Shown in pieces: positions 43,439 through 52,161 of a DNA stretch of 64,000 bases. A program made the translations under genes and the position numbers. The DNA lies in the NCBI GenBank assembly GCA_041686855.1, contig JAWLDA010000004.1, forward strand, positions 124,001-188,000, read 5' to 3'. The notes below the pieces were generated by a model. The model saw nothing but the letters and a program-made list of their open reading frames with translations. It ran no database searches and was not told the origin of the DNA. Source of the stretch: JAWLDA01 sp041686855. Its GTDB lineage: Bacteria > Bacillota > Limnochordia > DTU080 > RSA5. The stretch's first letter is position 1. Each line of letters starts with the position of its first letter.

Positions 43439-43912
43439 GTGAGCATTGAGATTGACGTAGATATCCGCATTCAACAAGACGCGCTCCCTGAGGAGCAGCT
43501 CATCTCGCTCCTTACGGACGTGTGCCGGGTCCTTTTGGCCCAGGCAGGGTGTGACGAGGCTGAAGTGAGCTTGCTCCTTGTCGACGATGACGAGATTCAT
43601 GCGCTAAATCGGACGTATCGAGGGATCGACGCGTCAACAGACGTTCTTTCGTTCCCGCTAAACGAGCCAGAGGACGAAGGAGCCATTGGATCCGACGAGT
43701 ACGGGTTGCACCTTGGTGATGTGGTCATCTCTTGGGAGCACACCGTCGCCCAAGCACGGGAGTACGGACACTCCGTAGAGCGGGAGATGGCGTTCTTAAC
43801 GGTGCACGGTCTCCTTCACTTATTGGGTTACGATCACGACGAGCCCCAGGCCCAAGCTCGCATGCGTGCAAGGGAAGAGGCGGCCCTCGCAGAGTTGGGG
43901 TTGTCCCGCTGA
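43439..43912 (+). CDS. ybeY: Endoribonuclease YbeY
   Basis: Single-strand-specific metal-dependent RNase needed for 16S 3'-end maturation and ribosome quality control. The 157 residues carry the HxxxHxxxxxH zinc motif HGLLHLLGYDH (His123, 127, 133) and TDVLSFPL. GTG start 13 bases after pgpH. Overlaps the next start by one base. Confidence 0.95.
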   Translation: MSIEIDVDIRIQQDALPEEQLISLLTDVCRVLLAQAGCDEAEVSLLLVDDDEIHALNRTYRGIDASTDVLSFPLNEPEDEGAIGSDEYGLHLGDVVISWEHTVAQAREYGHSVEREMAFLTVHGLLHLLGYDHDEPQAQARMRAREEAALAELGLSR

Positions 43913-44619
43913 TGACCCCTGTTCAAAAGTCGCGCACGTTCTTGGAGAGCCTCAGTTACGCGGTTGAAGGCCTCCTTTACTGCGTGCGCACGCAACGGAA
44001 CATGCGGATTCACGCGCTCCTCGCTCTTTTGGCGCTCATGGCGGGGGTGGTCGTCGGCGTGAGCCCAATAGAGCTCTCCATACTCATCCTCACAGTTTCG
44101 CTCGTCATGGTCTCCGAGATGCTGAACACCGCCGTCGAAGCCGTCGTCGACCTGGTCACGACCACCTACCACCCGTTGGCGCGCATCGCTAAGAATGTGG
44201 CGGCAGGATCGGTGCTCCTCTCCGCCGTAGCCTCTCTCTTTATCGGGTTGCAGATCTTCTTTGCGAGGCTAGCAGCGTTGACCGATCAGTCACTGCACCG
44301 CGTTCAGGCGATCCCCGAGAGTATCATCCTTATCACCCTTGGGGCAGTGCTGATCGTGGTGATCCTCGTGAAGGCCGGAGCGCCGCCTTTTCGGCTACAG
44401 GGAGGATTCCCCAGCGCACATACCGCTTTGGCGTTCTCTTTAGCTACACTGGCGTGGTCGTTGGGCGGGGGCGGTACAGTGACATTGCTCAGCGCGCTTG
44501 TCGCGGCTCTCGTCGGTCAAGCGCGCCTGGAGGCGAAGATTCATACGCTCTACGAGGTGGTTGCAGGGGCAATCATTGGGACGTTAATGACCCTCGTTAT
44601 CGTGCAATTGTTGGTTTGA
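43912..44619 (+). CDS. dgkA: DgkA-type undecaprenol kinase fused to a PAP2-like phosphatase
   Basis: Residues 1-118 are a DgkA/undecaprenol-kinase domain with three helices and the catalytic region SEMLNTAVEAVVD (Glu69, Glu76) and HPLARIAKNVAAGSVLL. Residues 135-235 are a PAP2-like membrane phosphatase with KX6R (Lys154-Arg161), GGFPSAH (164-170, His170) and RX5H (Arg205-His211) followed by Glu215 where Asp is usual. The kinase would make undecaprenyl phosphate from undecaprenol and the phosphatase act on (pyro)phosphorylated lipid, feeding cell-wall carrier recycling. In Bacillus subtilis DgkA ends after the kinase domain. ATG 43912 shares its A with the ybeY stop. Confidence 0.85.
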   Translation: MTPVQKSRTFLESLSYAVEGLLYCVRTQRNMRIHALLALLALMAGVVVGVSPIELSILILTVSLVMVSEMLNTAVEAVVDLVTTTYHPLARIAKNVAAGSVLLSAVASLFIGLQIFFARLAALTDQSLHRVQAIPESIILITLGAVLIVVILVKAGAPPFRLQGGFPSAHTALAFSLATLAWSLGGGGTVTLLSALVAALVGQARLEAKIHTLYEVVAGAIIGTLMTLVIVQLLV

Positions 44620-44632
44620 AGGGAAGGGTACA

Positions 44633-45040
44633 ATGGAAGAGCAGGGAGCCTTAAGACTGATCGAGGCGGCCAAAGAGGCAAGACTCAACGCGTACGCACC
44701 GTACTCCGGGTTTGCAGTGGGTGCTGCGTTGCTTGGGGAAGACGGACGCATCTACCGCGGTTGCAACGTAGAGAATGCTGTCTACCCAGTCGGGGTGTGC
44801 GCGGAACGGAGCGCGCTTGCGCATGCCGTGCAATCGGGTTGTCGCCGGTATGCCGGCATCGCTGTCGTCGCCGATGCGGACGACGTCTGTGTTCCGTGCG
44901 GGATGTGCCGTCAAGCGTTGTCTGAATTTGGGAGTCACATTAAAGTGATCATGGCTAACCTGCGCGGCGACGTCCATACCCTAACGTTGGGTGAGTTGCT
45001 GCCTCAGGCTTTCGACGCGGGTTATCTGACGAAAGGTTGA
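44633..45040 (+). CDS. cdd: Cytidine deaminase
   Basis: Zinc enzyme converting cytidine and deoxycytidine to uridines in pyrimidine salvage. The 135 residues match the small homotetrameric type: CAERSAL (Cys56, catalytic Glu58) and PCGMCRQ (Cys89, Cys92), with the NVENA substrate loop. The ATG follows GGGAAGGG. It sits between dgkA and era, as in Bacillus. Confidence 0.96.
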   Translation: MEEQGALRLIEAAKEARLNAYAPYSGFAVGAALLGEDGRIYRGCNVENAVYPVGVCAERSALAHAVQSGCRRYAGIAVVADADDVCVPCGMCRQALSEFGSHIKVIMANLRGDVHTLTLGELLPQAFDAGYLTKG

Positions 45041-45057
45041 GAGGACGAGGTGTCGGT

Positions 45058-45960
45058 GTGAGTAAGGAATCGGAAACGTTCCACTCTGGATTTGTGGCGA
45101 TCGTAGGTCGTCCCAACGTCGGAAAGTCGACTCTGCTCAATCGCGTGGTTGGGCAAAAGGTGACCATTGTCTCGGACAAGCCGCAGACGACGCGCAACAA
45201 GATACAATGTGTGTGGACTACACCCACGTCGCAAGTGGTCTTCCTCGACACTCCGGGGATTCACCGCCCCCATGATCGCCTCGGTGAGAGTATGATACAG
45301 GCGGCGGAGGAAGCCCTCGTCGAGGTCGATTTGGTACTCTTCGTCGTCGATGGCTCCGGCGGTCCCGGCAAGGGCGATCAAATTGTTTCAGAGCGCTTAA
45401 GGGCGTTAAAGACGCCTGTCTTGCTTGTCGTCAACAAGATGGATCAAGTGGCTCCCCGCGAGCACAGCCGGGCGGTGGAGCGTTTTGCCGCGCTAGGCAC
45501 CTTTTGGGACGTCTGCGCGATCTCGGCCCAAACGGGCGACGGTGTGGAGTCTTTGCTCGAGCGTGTGGTAGCGTGCATGCCGCTTGGACCCCGCTATTTC
45601 CCGGACGATTGGATCGTCGATCAGCCCGAGCAGTTTGTTGCCGCTGAATTGATTCGAGAGAAGGCGCTCATGCTGACGCGCGACGAGGTGCCCCATGCGA
45701 TTGCCGTCGAGGTTGAGCGGATGGCGAAGCGGGACGACCGGGAGTTGATCGATATCGAGGCGACTGTTTTGGTGGAGCGGGAGTCTCAAAAAGGGATTCT
45801 CATCGGGCGAGGAGGGGCTCGCCTTAGGGAGATCGGCACGCTTGCTCGCCAGGAGATTGAGGCGCTCCTGGGCACCCCGGTCAACCTTCAACTGTGGGTG
45901 AAAGTGCGGCGCGATTGGCGAGAGAAGGAGCGGGTCCTACGCTCCCTGGGGTACCGATGA
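45058..45960 (+). CDS. era: GTPase Era
   Basis: Assembly GTPase for the 30S subunit. The 300 residues carry G1 GRPNVGKS (17-24), TTRN, DTPGIH, NKMD and a C-terminal KH domain (GRGGARLREIG). GTG 45058 (7 bases after GACGAGG) gives the family-like start; an earlier TTG at 45037 overlaps cdd. Overlaps queA by 4 bases. recO and glyQS, which usually follow era, are absent. Confidence 0.95.
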   Translation: MSKESETFHSGFVAIVGRPNVGKSTLLNRVVGQKVTIVSDKPQTTRNKIQCVWTTPTSQVVFLDTPGIHRPHDRLGESMIQAAEEALVEVDLVLFVVDGSGGPGKGDQIVSERLRALKTPVLLVVNKMDQVAPREHSRAVERFAALGTFWDVCAISAQTGDGVESLLERVVACMPLGPRYFPDDWIVDQPEQFVAAELIREKALMLTRDEVPHAIAVEVERMAKRDDRELIDIEATVLVERESQKGILIGRGGARLREIGTLARQEIEALLGTPVNLQLWVKVRRDWREKERVLRSLGYR

Positions 45961-46982
45961 GGACGGCGGATTTCGACTACGAACTTCCGGAAGAGCGGAT
46001 CGCTCAACGCCCGGTGGAGCCGAGAGACGCCTCCCGCCTGATGCTGCTCGATCGGGCGGCGGGCGAGATCAACCATCACATCTTTCGCGATCTGCCCCAG
46101 TTTCTCCGTCCACCCGATCTTCTCGTCGTGAACGATTCGCGTGTGATGCCGGCGAGATTACACGGAACGCGCATACCCAGCGGTGGACGGGTCGAAATGC
46201 TCCTTTTGCATCGCCGCTCCGTCGACACCTGGGAGGTACTGGTTCGGCCGGGCCGGCGTCTGCAACCCGGAGCGCGCGTGCAGTTTGGTGAGGGCGCTCT
46301 CATCGCCGAGGTGGTGGCACACACGGAGGCCGGCGGGCGCATTGTGCGTTTTACGTGGGAGGGTGTCTTTGAGTCAATCCTGGAGAGGCTCGGAGAGATG
46401 CCGCTACCGCCGTACATAAAAGAGCGCTTGGAGGAGTCCGAGCGTTATCAGACGGTGTACGCTCGAGAGGAAGGCTCCGCGGCAGCGCCGACCGCGGGGC
46501 TGCACTTTACCGATGAACTCCTGGACCGTGTGCGGGGACGGGGCGTCCGTGTGGCGACGGTGACGCTCCATGTCGGCCTGGGCACGTTCCGGCCCATGAC
46601 GACCGAGCGGATTGAGGAGCACCAGATGCACGCCGAGTACTACCGGATCCCACTGGAGACCGTCTCGGCGGTGCAGGAGGCGCGCCAGAGCGGCGGTCGA
46701 GTGATTGCGGTGGGGACGACTGTCGTTCGCGTCTTGGAGAGTGTTGTACGAGCCCACGGGTCGTTGTGTGCGTGCGATGGTTGGACGGAGATCTTTATCT
46801 ACCCCGGATACTCTTTCCGGTGCGTCGACGCGTTAGTCACCAACTTCCATCTTCCGCGCTCAACGCTCCTCATGCTTGTTTCGGCGTTTGCGGGTCGGGA
46901 GCGGACGCTGGCCGCGTACGAAGAGGCGATTCGAGAGGGTTATCGCTTTTTTAGCTTTGGCGATGCCATGCTGATCGTTTGA
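45957..46982 (+). CDS. queA: tRNA preQ1(34) S-adenosylmethionine ribosyltransferase-isomerase
   Basis: Transfers and isomerises the ribosyl part of SAM onto preQ1 in tRNA to form epoxyqueuosine. The 341 residues begin MRTADFDYELPEERIAQ, with SRVMPARLHG, GTSAAPTAGLHFT-like AAPTAGLHF, HVGLGTFRP and TNFHLPRSTLLML. ATG 45957 overlaps the era stop. Followed by tgt, 13 bases later. Confidence 0.95.
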   Translation: MRTADFDYELPEERIAQRPVEPRDASRLMLLDRAAGEINHHIFRDLPQFLRPPDLLVVNDSRVMPARLHGTRIPSGGRVEMLLLHRRSVDTWEVLVRPGRRLQPGARVQFGEGALIAEVVAHTEAGGRIVRFTWEGVFESILERLGEMPLPPYIKERLEESERYQTVYAREEGSAAAPTAGLHFTDELLDRVRGRGVRVATVTLHVGLGTFRPMTTERIEEHQMHAEYYRIPLETVSAVQEARQSGGRVIAVGTTVVRVLESVVRAHGSLCACDGWTEIFIYPGYSFRCVDALVTNFHLPRSTLLMLVSAFAGRERTLAAYEEAIREGYRFFSFGDAMLIV

Positions 46983-46995
46983 AGGGATGAAGAGC

Positions 46996-48144
46996 ATGAC
47001 CGCTGCGCTGCGATTTACGTTACACCGCACGGATGAGAGGACGCGCGCCCGGCGGGGGCAACTGGAGACTCCCCATGGCAAGATTGAGACGCCGGTCTTT
47101 ATGCCTGTGGGGACCTTAGCGAGCGTCAAGGCCATGGACCCGTCCGAGCTGTCGGAACTCGGAGCGGAGATTGTGCTGTGCAACACGTACCACTTGTACC
47201 TCCGCCCCGGCGCCGACATTGTGCGGGAGGCGGGGGGACTGCATCGCTTTATGGCCTGGGAGGCTCCCATACTCACCGACAGTGGAGGATTCCAGGTGTT
47301 CAGTCTGGCCGCCCTCCGTCAGATCGACGATGACGGAGTCCGGTTTCGTTCGCACCTAGACGGTTCATCGCACTTCATTGGGCCGCTGGAGTCCATTCGC
47401 ATCCAAGAGGATCTCGGGGCAGACATCGTCATGGCCTTTGACGAGTGCCCTCCCTATCCCGCGGAGCGAGCCGTCGTCGAGAAGGCTGTCGCCCGCACCA
47501 TCGATTGGGCCCGTCGTTGCCGGGAGACGCATCGGCGCGCCGATCAAGCCCTCTTCGGCATCGTGCAGGGAGGGGTGCACGAAGACCTGCGCGTTTCGTG
47601 CGCACAGGCCCTGATTGAGCTTGACTTTCCAGGGTACGCCGTCGGTGGACTGAGCGTGGGAGAGCCACACGAGCTACTCTTTGAGACCTTGCGCGTCACA
47701 ACGCCTGTGCTGCCTGTCGATAAGCCACGCTACCTTATGGGGGTCGGAACGCCGGAGGACATGATTCAAGCGATCGGGGAAGGGATCGACATGATGGATT
47801 GTGTCTTTCCCACGCGCGTCGCCCGCCACGGTACCGTCTTTACGCGAGACGGACGCATCACGGTGCGCAACGCCACCTTTGCGCGTGACTTTGGGCCCCT
47901 CGATCCGGAGTGCGACTGTCCTACGTGTCGCACGTTTACGAGGGCGTATATTCGCCACCTCATCAAGACTAATGAGATGTTGGGCGCCCGCCTTACGACG
48001 TATCACAACCTATACTTTATGCACACGCTTGTGAGGGAGGCGCGGGCACACATCGCCCAGGGGAGCTTCGCCGACTGGAGTGAACGAACGCTGGCGCGCC
48101 TTGGGGCGAGTGTACGAAAGGATACGTCGGAGTCCGGCAATTAG
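46996..48144 (+). CDS. tgt: Queuine tRNA-ribosyltransferase
   Basis: Exchanges guanine-34 for preQ1 in GUN-anticodon tRNAs. The 382 residues include DSGGFQVFSL (catalytic Asp region), GGLSVGEPHE, and the zinc site CDCPTC with later Cys/His. ATG 46996 lies 9 bases after AAGGG; an in-frame ATG at 46987 touches that site. 131 bases without a further gene precede yajC and hold only a short GGAGG-CCTCC hairpin. Confidence 0.95.
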   Translation: MTAALRFTLHRTDERTRARRGQLETPHGKIETPVFMPVGTLASVKAMDPSELSELGAEIVLCNTYHLYLRPGADIVREAGGLHRFMAWEAPILTDSGGFQVFSLAALRQIDDDGVRFRSHLDGSSHFIGPLESIRIQEDLGADIVMAFDECPPYPAERAVVEKAVARTIDWARRCRETHRRADQALFGIVQGGVHEDLRVSCAQALIELDFPGYAVGGLSVGEPHELLFETLRVTTPVLPVDKPRYLMGVGTPEDMIQAIGEGIDMMDCVFPTRVARHGTVFTRDGRITVRNATFARDFGPLDPECDCPTCRTFTRAYIRHLIKTNEMLGARLTTYHNLYFMHTLVREARAHIAQGSFADWSERTLARLGASVRKDTSESGN

Positions 48145-48275
48145 AGCGTTTGTGCTTTTCGGAGGAGTAGCCTCCAACGCGTCGAAGGTAGACGAGGTTT
48201 GTCTGGACGAGCGCGCGTCGGCCAGAGAGATTCTCGAAAATACTCGCTTAGAAAGAGATTTGGGAGGGATCGTGG

Positions 48276-48572
48276 GTGACATTTTTGCAGGCCGACCCGG
48301 CCGGAGCCGGCTCCTTAATCGGCTCATTTCTTCCGCTGATCATTGTCTTCGCCGTCTTCTACTTCATTTTGATTCGCCCGCAGCAGCAACAACAAAAGCG
48401 GCGCAAAGCCATGTTGCAGGAGTTGAAAAAGGGGGATCGCGTCATTACCGTCGGTGGCATTCACGGTGAGATTACAGCGATCCATGAAGATGACGTCCAT
48501 GTACGCATCGCGGACAAAGTGGAGATACGCGTGACGCGCTCAGGTATTAGCCGCGTGAAAGGTCAAGATTGA
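48276..48572 (+). CDS. yajC: Preprotein translocase accessory subunit YajC
   Basis: Small single-pass membrane protein that associates with SecDF. Of 98 residues, one helix spans about 13-34 (LIGSFLPLIIVFAVFYFILI), followed by PQQQQQKRR and the conserved LKKGDRVITVGGIHG region. GTG start 8 bases after GGGAGG. Confidence 0.95.
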   Translation: MTFLQADPAGAGSLIGSFLPLIIVFAVFYFILIRPQQQQQKRRKAMLQELKKGDRVITVGGIHGEITAIHEDDVHVRIADKVEIRVTRSGISRVKGQD

Positions 48573-48588
48573 CGAGGAGGTTTTTAGC

Positions 48589-49251
48589 GTGCCGGTGACG
48601 CTGGACGATGTGAAAGCCCATCCAATGATCGAAGCGTTTATTCGAGCAGCCAACGCGCACCTCGGCGCCATGGGATTCACCGAGCATGGTCACCGACACG
48701 TTGAGTTGGTCTCGAACATCGCACGCAACGTGCTCATACGATTAGGCGCCACCGAGCGTGAGGGCGAGTTGGCGGCTATTGCCGGCTTTACGCATGACAT
48801 TGGGAACGCTGTGGGCCGCGTGCGCCACGAGAGCACAGGGGCGATCATCTTAACGGGCATCCTGGCCGAGTTGGGGATGCCCCCTGACGAGATCGCGGTC
48901 ATCGCCGGCGCCGTCGGCAACCACGAAGAGTCGACCGGCAATCCTGTCAACCGGGTCTCGGCGGCGCTCATTCTTGCGGATAAGACGGATGTACATCGCA
49001 CCCGCGTGCGCAACGAGGACATTGCCACCTTTGACATTCACGACCGTGTCAACTACGCCGTGGTGCATTCATTCCTGCACGTGGACGCCAAAGCCTCCAC
49101 GCTCACTTTAGAGTTAAAGATCGAAACTGAAATTTGCCCAGTGATGGAGTACTTTGAGATCTTCCTCTCTCGCATGATCATGTGTCGGCGTGCGGCACAG
49201 TTCTTGGGATGCACTTTTCATTTACGTATCAACGGAGCGTCCTTGTTGTAA
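48589..49251 (+). CDS. HD-domain phosphohydrolase
   Basis: The 220 residues carry metal-binding motifs HGHRHVELV (near 33), FTHDIGN (near 68) and HEESTGN-type downstream His, so a cytoplasmic HD phosphohydrolase. A similar HD protein is often found between yajC and secDF in clostridial lineages; the substrate is not known. GTG start after AGGAGG. It lies 16 bases after yajC and before the strong secD promoter. Confidence 0.85.
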   Translation: MPVTLDDVKAHPMIEAFIRAANAHLGAMGFTEHGHRHVELVSNIARNVLIRLGATEREGELAAIAGFTHDIGNAVGRVRHESTGAIILTGILAELGMPPDEIAVIAGAVGNHEESTGNPVNRVSAALILADKTDVHRTRVRNEDIATFDIHDRVNYAVVHSFLHVDAKASTLTLELKIETEICPVMEYFEIFLSRMIMCRRAAQFLGCTFHLRINGASLL

Positions 49252-49272
49252 TTATTACACCCTGCCGCAAAA

Positions 49273-49302
49273 TTGACATCGCCATTTGCATGAGACTATA
49301 AT
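49273..49302 (+). promoter_or_regulatory. Strong sigma-A promoter of secD-secF
   Basis: Consensus TTGACA (49273-49278), 18 bases, consensus TATAAT (49297-49302), 77 bases before the secD start. All twelve bases match; the spacer is one longer than optimal. Confidence 0.85.
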
Positions 49303-49379
49303 GGGTTTGTTTTTCGCGTTTAGCTTTCAAAATCGTAGTTAATTCGGCTTTCGAGTTGAAGAAGGGGAGTGCCGTTCGC

Positions 49380-50597
49380 TTGAGACGGGGTAACGGGTGG
49401 AGACTCGCGGGAATACTCGCACTTGTCGCTCTGGCAGCCATCGTGCTCTATGCGACGCCGATGCGGTTTGGGTTGGACCTGCAGGGCGGTGTCCACGTCG
49501 TGATGGAGGTGCAAGAGACCGAAGGGACGCGGGTGACCGACGACGTTGTGCAACGGACCCAGGCCGTCATCGAGCGGCGGATCAACGCGCTTGGGGTGGC
49601 AGAGCCGATCGTACAAAGACAGGGTGACCGGCGCATTATCGTAGAGCTCCCGGGCGTCCATGATCAGCAGCAGGCTGTCGAGACGATTGGTAAGACGGCC
49701 CTTCTCGAATTTAAAGATCCCAATGGCAACACGGTCTTCACTGGATCGGTGTTGCAAACCGCCACGCTCAGTCAGGATGAGTTTGGGCGTCCGGCGGTCG
49801 CCATTACACTAGATCGAGAAGGCGCTCGCCAGTTCGCCGAGTTGACGGGGCGTTACGCGATGACCCAACAACCACTCCCCATCGTCCTCGACGGTGAGGT
49901 GCTGGTCGCACCGGTGCCACAAGAGGCGATTCTAAACGGCCAGGCGGTCATCACCGGCGGCTTCAGTATCGAGGAGGCGCGTCAGTTGGCGGTCCTCCTG
50001 CAGTCGGGTTCGCTGCCGGTGCCGCTCGACGTGATGGAGATACGCAACGTCGGTCCCGTGCTGGGACAGGAGTCCGTCCAGCGCAGTCTGAATGCAGGGA
50101 TCATCGGCATCCTGCTTGTCTTTGTGTTCATGACAATGTACTACCGGCTGCCGGGTGGGGTGGCCTCAGTCGCACTCCTCTTTTACATCGCTTTTGTCAT
50201 GGCAGTCCTAGTAGGTCTGCGGGCGACGTTGACGCTCCCCGGCATCGCGGGATTGATCCTGTCGATCGGCATGGCGGTCGACGCCAATGTGATCATTTTT
50301 GAGCGGGTGAAAGAGGAGTTGCGTTCGGGCAAGCGCTTGCGAGCAAGCATCGACTCCGGCTGGAAGCGCGCCTTTGTGGCGATCCTTGACGCCAACGTGA
50401 CGACGCTCATCACTGCACTCGTCCTATTTTACTTCGGCACAGGGCCGGTGAAAGGCTTTGCGGTGACGCTCTCAATCGGAATTCTGTTGAGCATGTTCAC
50501 GGCGATCGTCGTCACTCGCACGCTGTTGCAAGTGATGGTTGACCGCAATCCGGATCGATTCGTCCGCTACTTTGGTGTGAAGGAGGCGCTGCAGTGA
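49380..50597 (+). CDS. secD: Protein translocase subunit SecD
   Basis: Proton-driven accessory of SecYEG that completes export. The 405 residues have one N-terminal helix, the conserved FGLDLQGGVHVVMEV, an external P1-type domain, and five C-terminal helices including MAVDANVIIFERVKEEL. TTG 49380 lies 10 bases after AAGGGGAG; a TTG at 49356 precedes that site. SecD and SecF are separate genes here, whereas Bacillus subtilis has one fused secDF. Overlaps secF by 4 bases. Confidence 0.94.
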   Translation: MRRGNGWRLAGILALVALAAIVLYATPMRFGLDLQGGVHVVMEVQETEGTRVTDDVVQRTQAVIERRINALGVAEPIVQRQGDRRIIVELPGVHDQQQAVETIGKTALLEFKDPNGNTVFTGSVLQTATLSQDEFGRPAVAITLDREGARQFAELTGRYAMTQQPLPIVLDGEVLVAPVPQEAILNGQAVITGGFSIEEARQLAVLLQSGSLPVPLDVMEIRNVGPVLGQESVQRSLNAGIIGILLVFVFMTMYYRLPGGVASVALLFYIAFVMAVLVGLRATLTLPGIAGLILSIGMAVDANVIIFERVKEELRSGKRLRASIDSGWKRAFVAILDANVTTLITALVLFYFGTGPVKGFAVTLSIGILLSMFTAIVVTRTLLQVMVDRNPDRFVRYFGVKEALQ

Positions 50598-51493
50598 ACA
50601 TCGTCGAGAAACGCAACGTCTTCTTGATAAGCTCTGCGGTCGTTGTTCTTGCAAGTCTTCTAATCTTGCTCACCCAAGGGCTCAACCTTGGGATCGACTT
50701 TCGGGGAGGGACGCTCCTCGAACGCGGCATTCCCGGCGAGGTCTCAGTGCAACAAGTCCGGGATGTGCTGAGCTCACCTGAACTGGCGGAGTACGACCTT
50801 GCGGGCAGCTCGGTACAGCCCCTAGAGGAGTCGACGCCAGGGCAGTCTGTGATGCTCATTCGCACGCCGGCACTCGACGACTCGGACGGCATCGCTGCGA
50901 TCGACGAAGCACTCTCGTCCACCTTTGGCGAGGTGGAAGTGCGCCGGAGCGAGCTGGTCGGTCCGGTTATCGGACAAGAGCTGGTACGCCAAGCGCTTTG
51001 GGCCCTTGCTCTAGCCGGGCTAGGGATCGTCGCATACGTCAGTATTCGTTTTGAGTATCGCTTTGGAGTGGCGGCGCTCATTGCCGTGCTACACGACGTG
51101 CTGATCACCCTTGGGGTGCTCTCGCTGTTGGGAAGTGAAATCAACACCCCGTTCGTGGCCGCGATCTTAACCGTCGTCGGATACTCGATCAACGACACGA
51201 TCGTCATCTTCGACCGCATTCGAGAGAATTTAAGCTATCGACGCCGGGAGTCTCTGGGCGAGTTGGTGAACACGAGCATTCGGCAAACGATTATTCGTTC
51301 GATCAACACGAGTTCCACGACCCTGCTCGTGCTGCTCAGCCTATACTTCCTGGGCGGGAGTACGATTAAGGACTTCTCACTCACTCTCTTGATCGGCGTC
51401 GCCGTGGGGACGTACTCCTCGATCTTCCTGGCGAGTCCGATCTGGTATCTATGGCGCCAAGGCGGCGAGCGTCGGGTCGGAAAGACGGCGTAG
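50594..51493 (+). CDS. secF: Protein translocase subunit SecF
   Basis: Partner of SecD. The 299 residues have six predicted helices, the LGIDFRGGTLLE motif after helix 1, and YSINDTIVIFDRIREN in helix 4-5. GTG start 7 bases after AAGGAGG and overlapping the secD stop. A terminator follows at 51538. Confidence 0.95.
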   Translation: MNIVEKRNVFLISSAVVVLASLLILLTQGLNLGIDFRGGTLLERGIPGEVSVQQVRDVLSSPELAEYDLAGSSVQPLEESTPGQSVMLIRTPALDDSDGIAAIDEALSSTFGEVEVRRSELVGPVIGQELVRQALWALALAGLGIVAYVSIRFEYRFGVAALIAVLHDVLITLGVLSLLGSEINTPFVAAILTVVGYSINDTIVIFDRIRENLSYRRRESLGELVNTSIRQTIIRSINTSSTTLLVLLSLYFLGGSTIKDFSLTLLIGVAVGTYSSIFLASPIWYLWRQGGERRVGKTA

Positions 51494-51537
51494 TATCACC
51501 TGAGTCTTGTGTGTGGCGCGGCTTGAGAGATAATGGG

Positions 51538-51564
51538 GGAGGGGCCAAAATTGGCTCCTCCTTT
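51538..51564 (+). terminator. Terminator after secF
   Basis: GGAGGGGCC (51538-51546) pairs with GGCTCCTCC (51553-51561), 9 bp with one G-T wobble, 6-base loop, then TTT. It lies 45 bases after the secF stop. The next 99 bases up to 51663 show no gene or clear promoter. Confidence 0.75.
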
Positions 51565-51663
51565 CGTGTTCTCTTGGATAGGTTCTTGTGAGTCAATGAG
51601 CGTATACCATCGAGGGATGGGCGACAGATGCCTGGAGAGGATTGATGTTGGTGGGCGATGTAA

Positions 51664-52137
51664 ATGCTTGAGATTCTTGCCGTCATCCTCTCATTGGTGG
51701 GGCTGGCCGGGACCGTCCTTCCCGCAATCCCAGGAACGCTGCTCATCTTTGGGGTAGCGCTTGGCTACGCGTGGTTGACCGACTTTGGGAGTACTCCGAG
51801 TTGGGTGCTGTGGACGTTGGGCGGCATGGCGCTCGTCGGACAGGTAAGCGATATGATCTTGGGGGCGCTGACGACCAAGATGGCGGGAGCTTCAGGAAAG
51901 GCGGTGCTCGGCGCGGCGATAGGCGCAGTTGTCGGGATTCTTCTCCTGGGTCCACTGGGGTTGATCCTCGGTCCGGTCGTTGGCGCATTTGCCTTTGAGG
52001 TGATTGGCGGGAAGAGTCTCTTCCATTCGAGTCGCGCAGGGATTGCGGCGGGCGTGGGCGCCGTTCTCGGCATGGTGCTCAACGTGGTGTTGGGGTTAGC
52101 GATGGTGATTCTATTTTGGATCAGTTTATGGGACTAA
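51664..52137 (+). CDS. DUF456-family membrane protein
   Basis: The 157 residues are almost entirely hydrophobic, with four or five helices and many Gly pairs, matching DUF456 (start MLEILAVILSLVGLAGTVLP, then PGTLLIFGVAL and GALLG-type GAIGAVVGILLLGPLG repeats). Function unknown. The ATG lacks a strong ribosome-binding site (GTGGGCGATGTAA). Followed closely by the UbiB-like gene. Confidence 0.85.
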   Translation: MLEILAVILSLVGLAGTVLPAIPGTLLIFGVALGYAWLTDFGSTPSWVLWTLGGMALVGQVSDMILGALTTKMAGASGKAVLGAAIGAVVGILLLGPLGLILGPVVGAFAFEVIGGKSLFHSSRAGIAAGVGAVLGMVLNVVLGLAMVILFWISLWD

Positions 52138-52161
52138 AGACGGAGGCTCTCATTAAAAGAG

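Noticed and set aside
48145..48275. Open frame spanning the tgt-yajC gap
   Set aside because: It is a frame-shifted continuation overlapping tgt and yajC. The gap contains only a short GGAGG-CCTCC hairpin without a T run.
51533..51757. Small frame between secF and the DUF456 gene
   Set aside because: It starts inside the terminator hairpin and runs out of frame into DUF456, with no ribosome-binding site.
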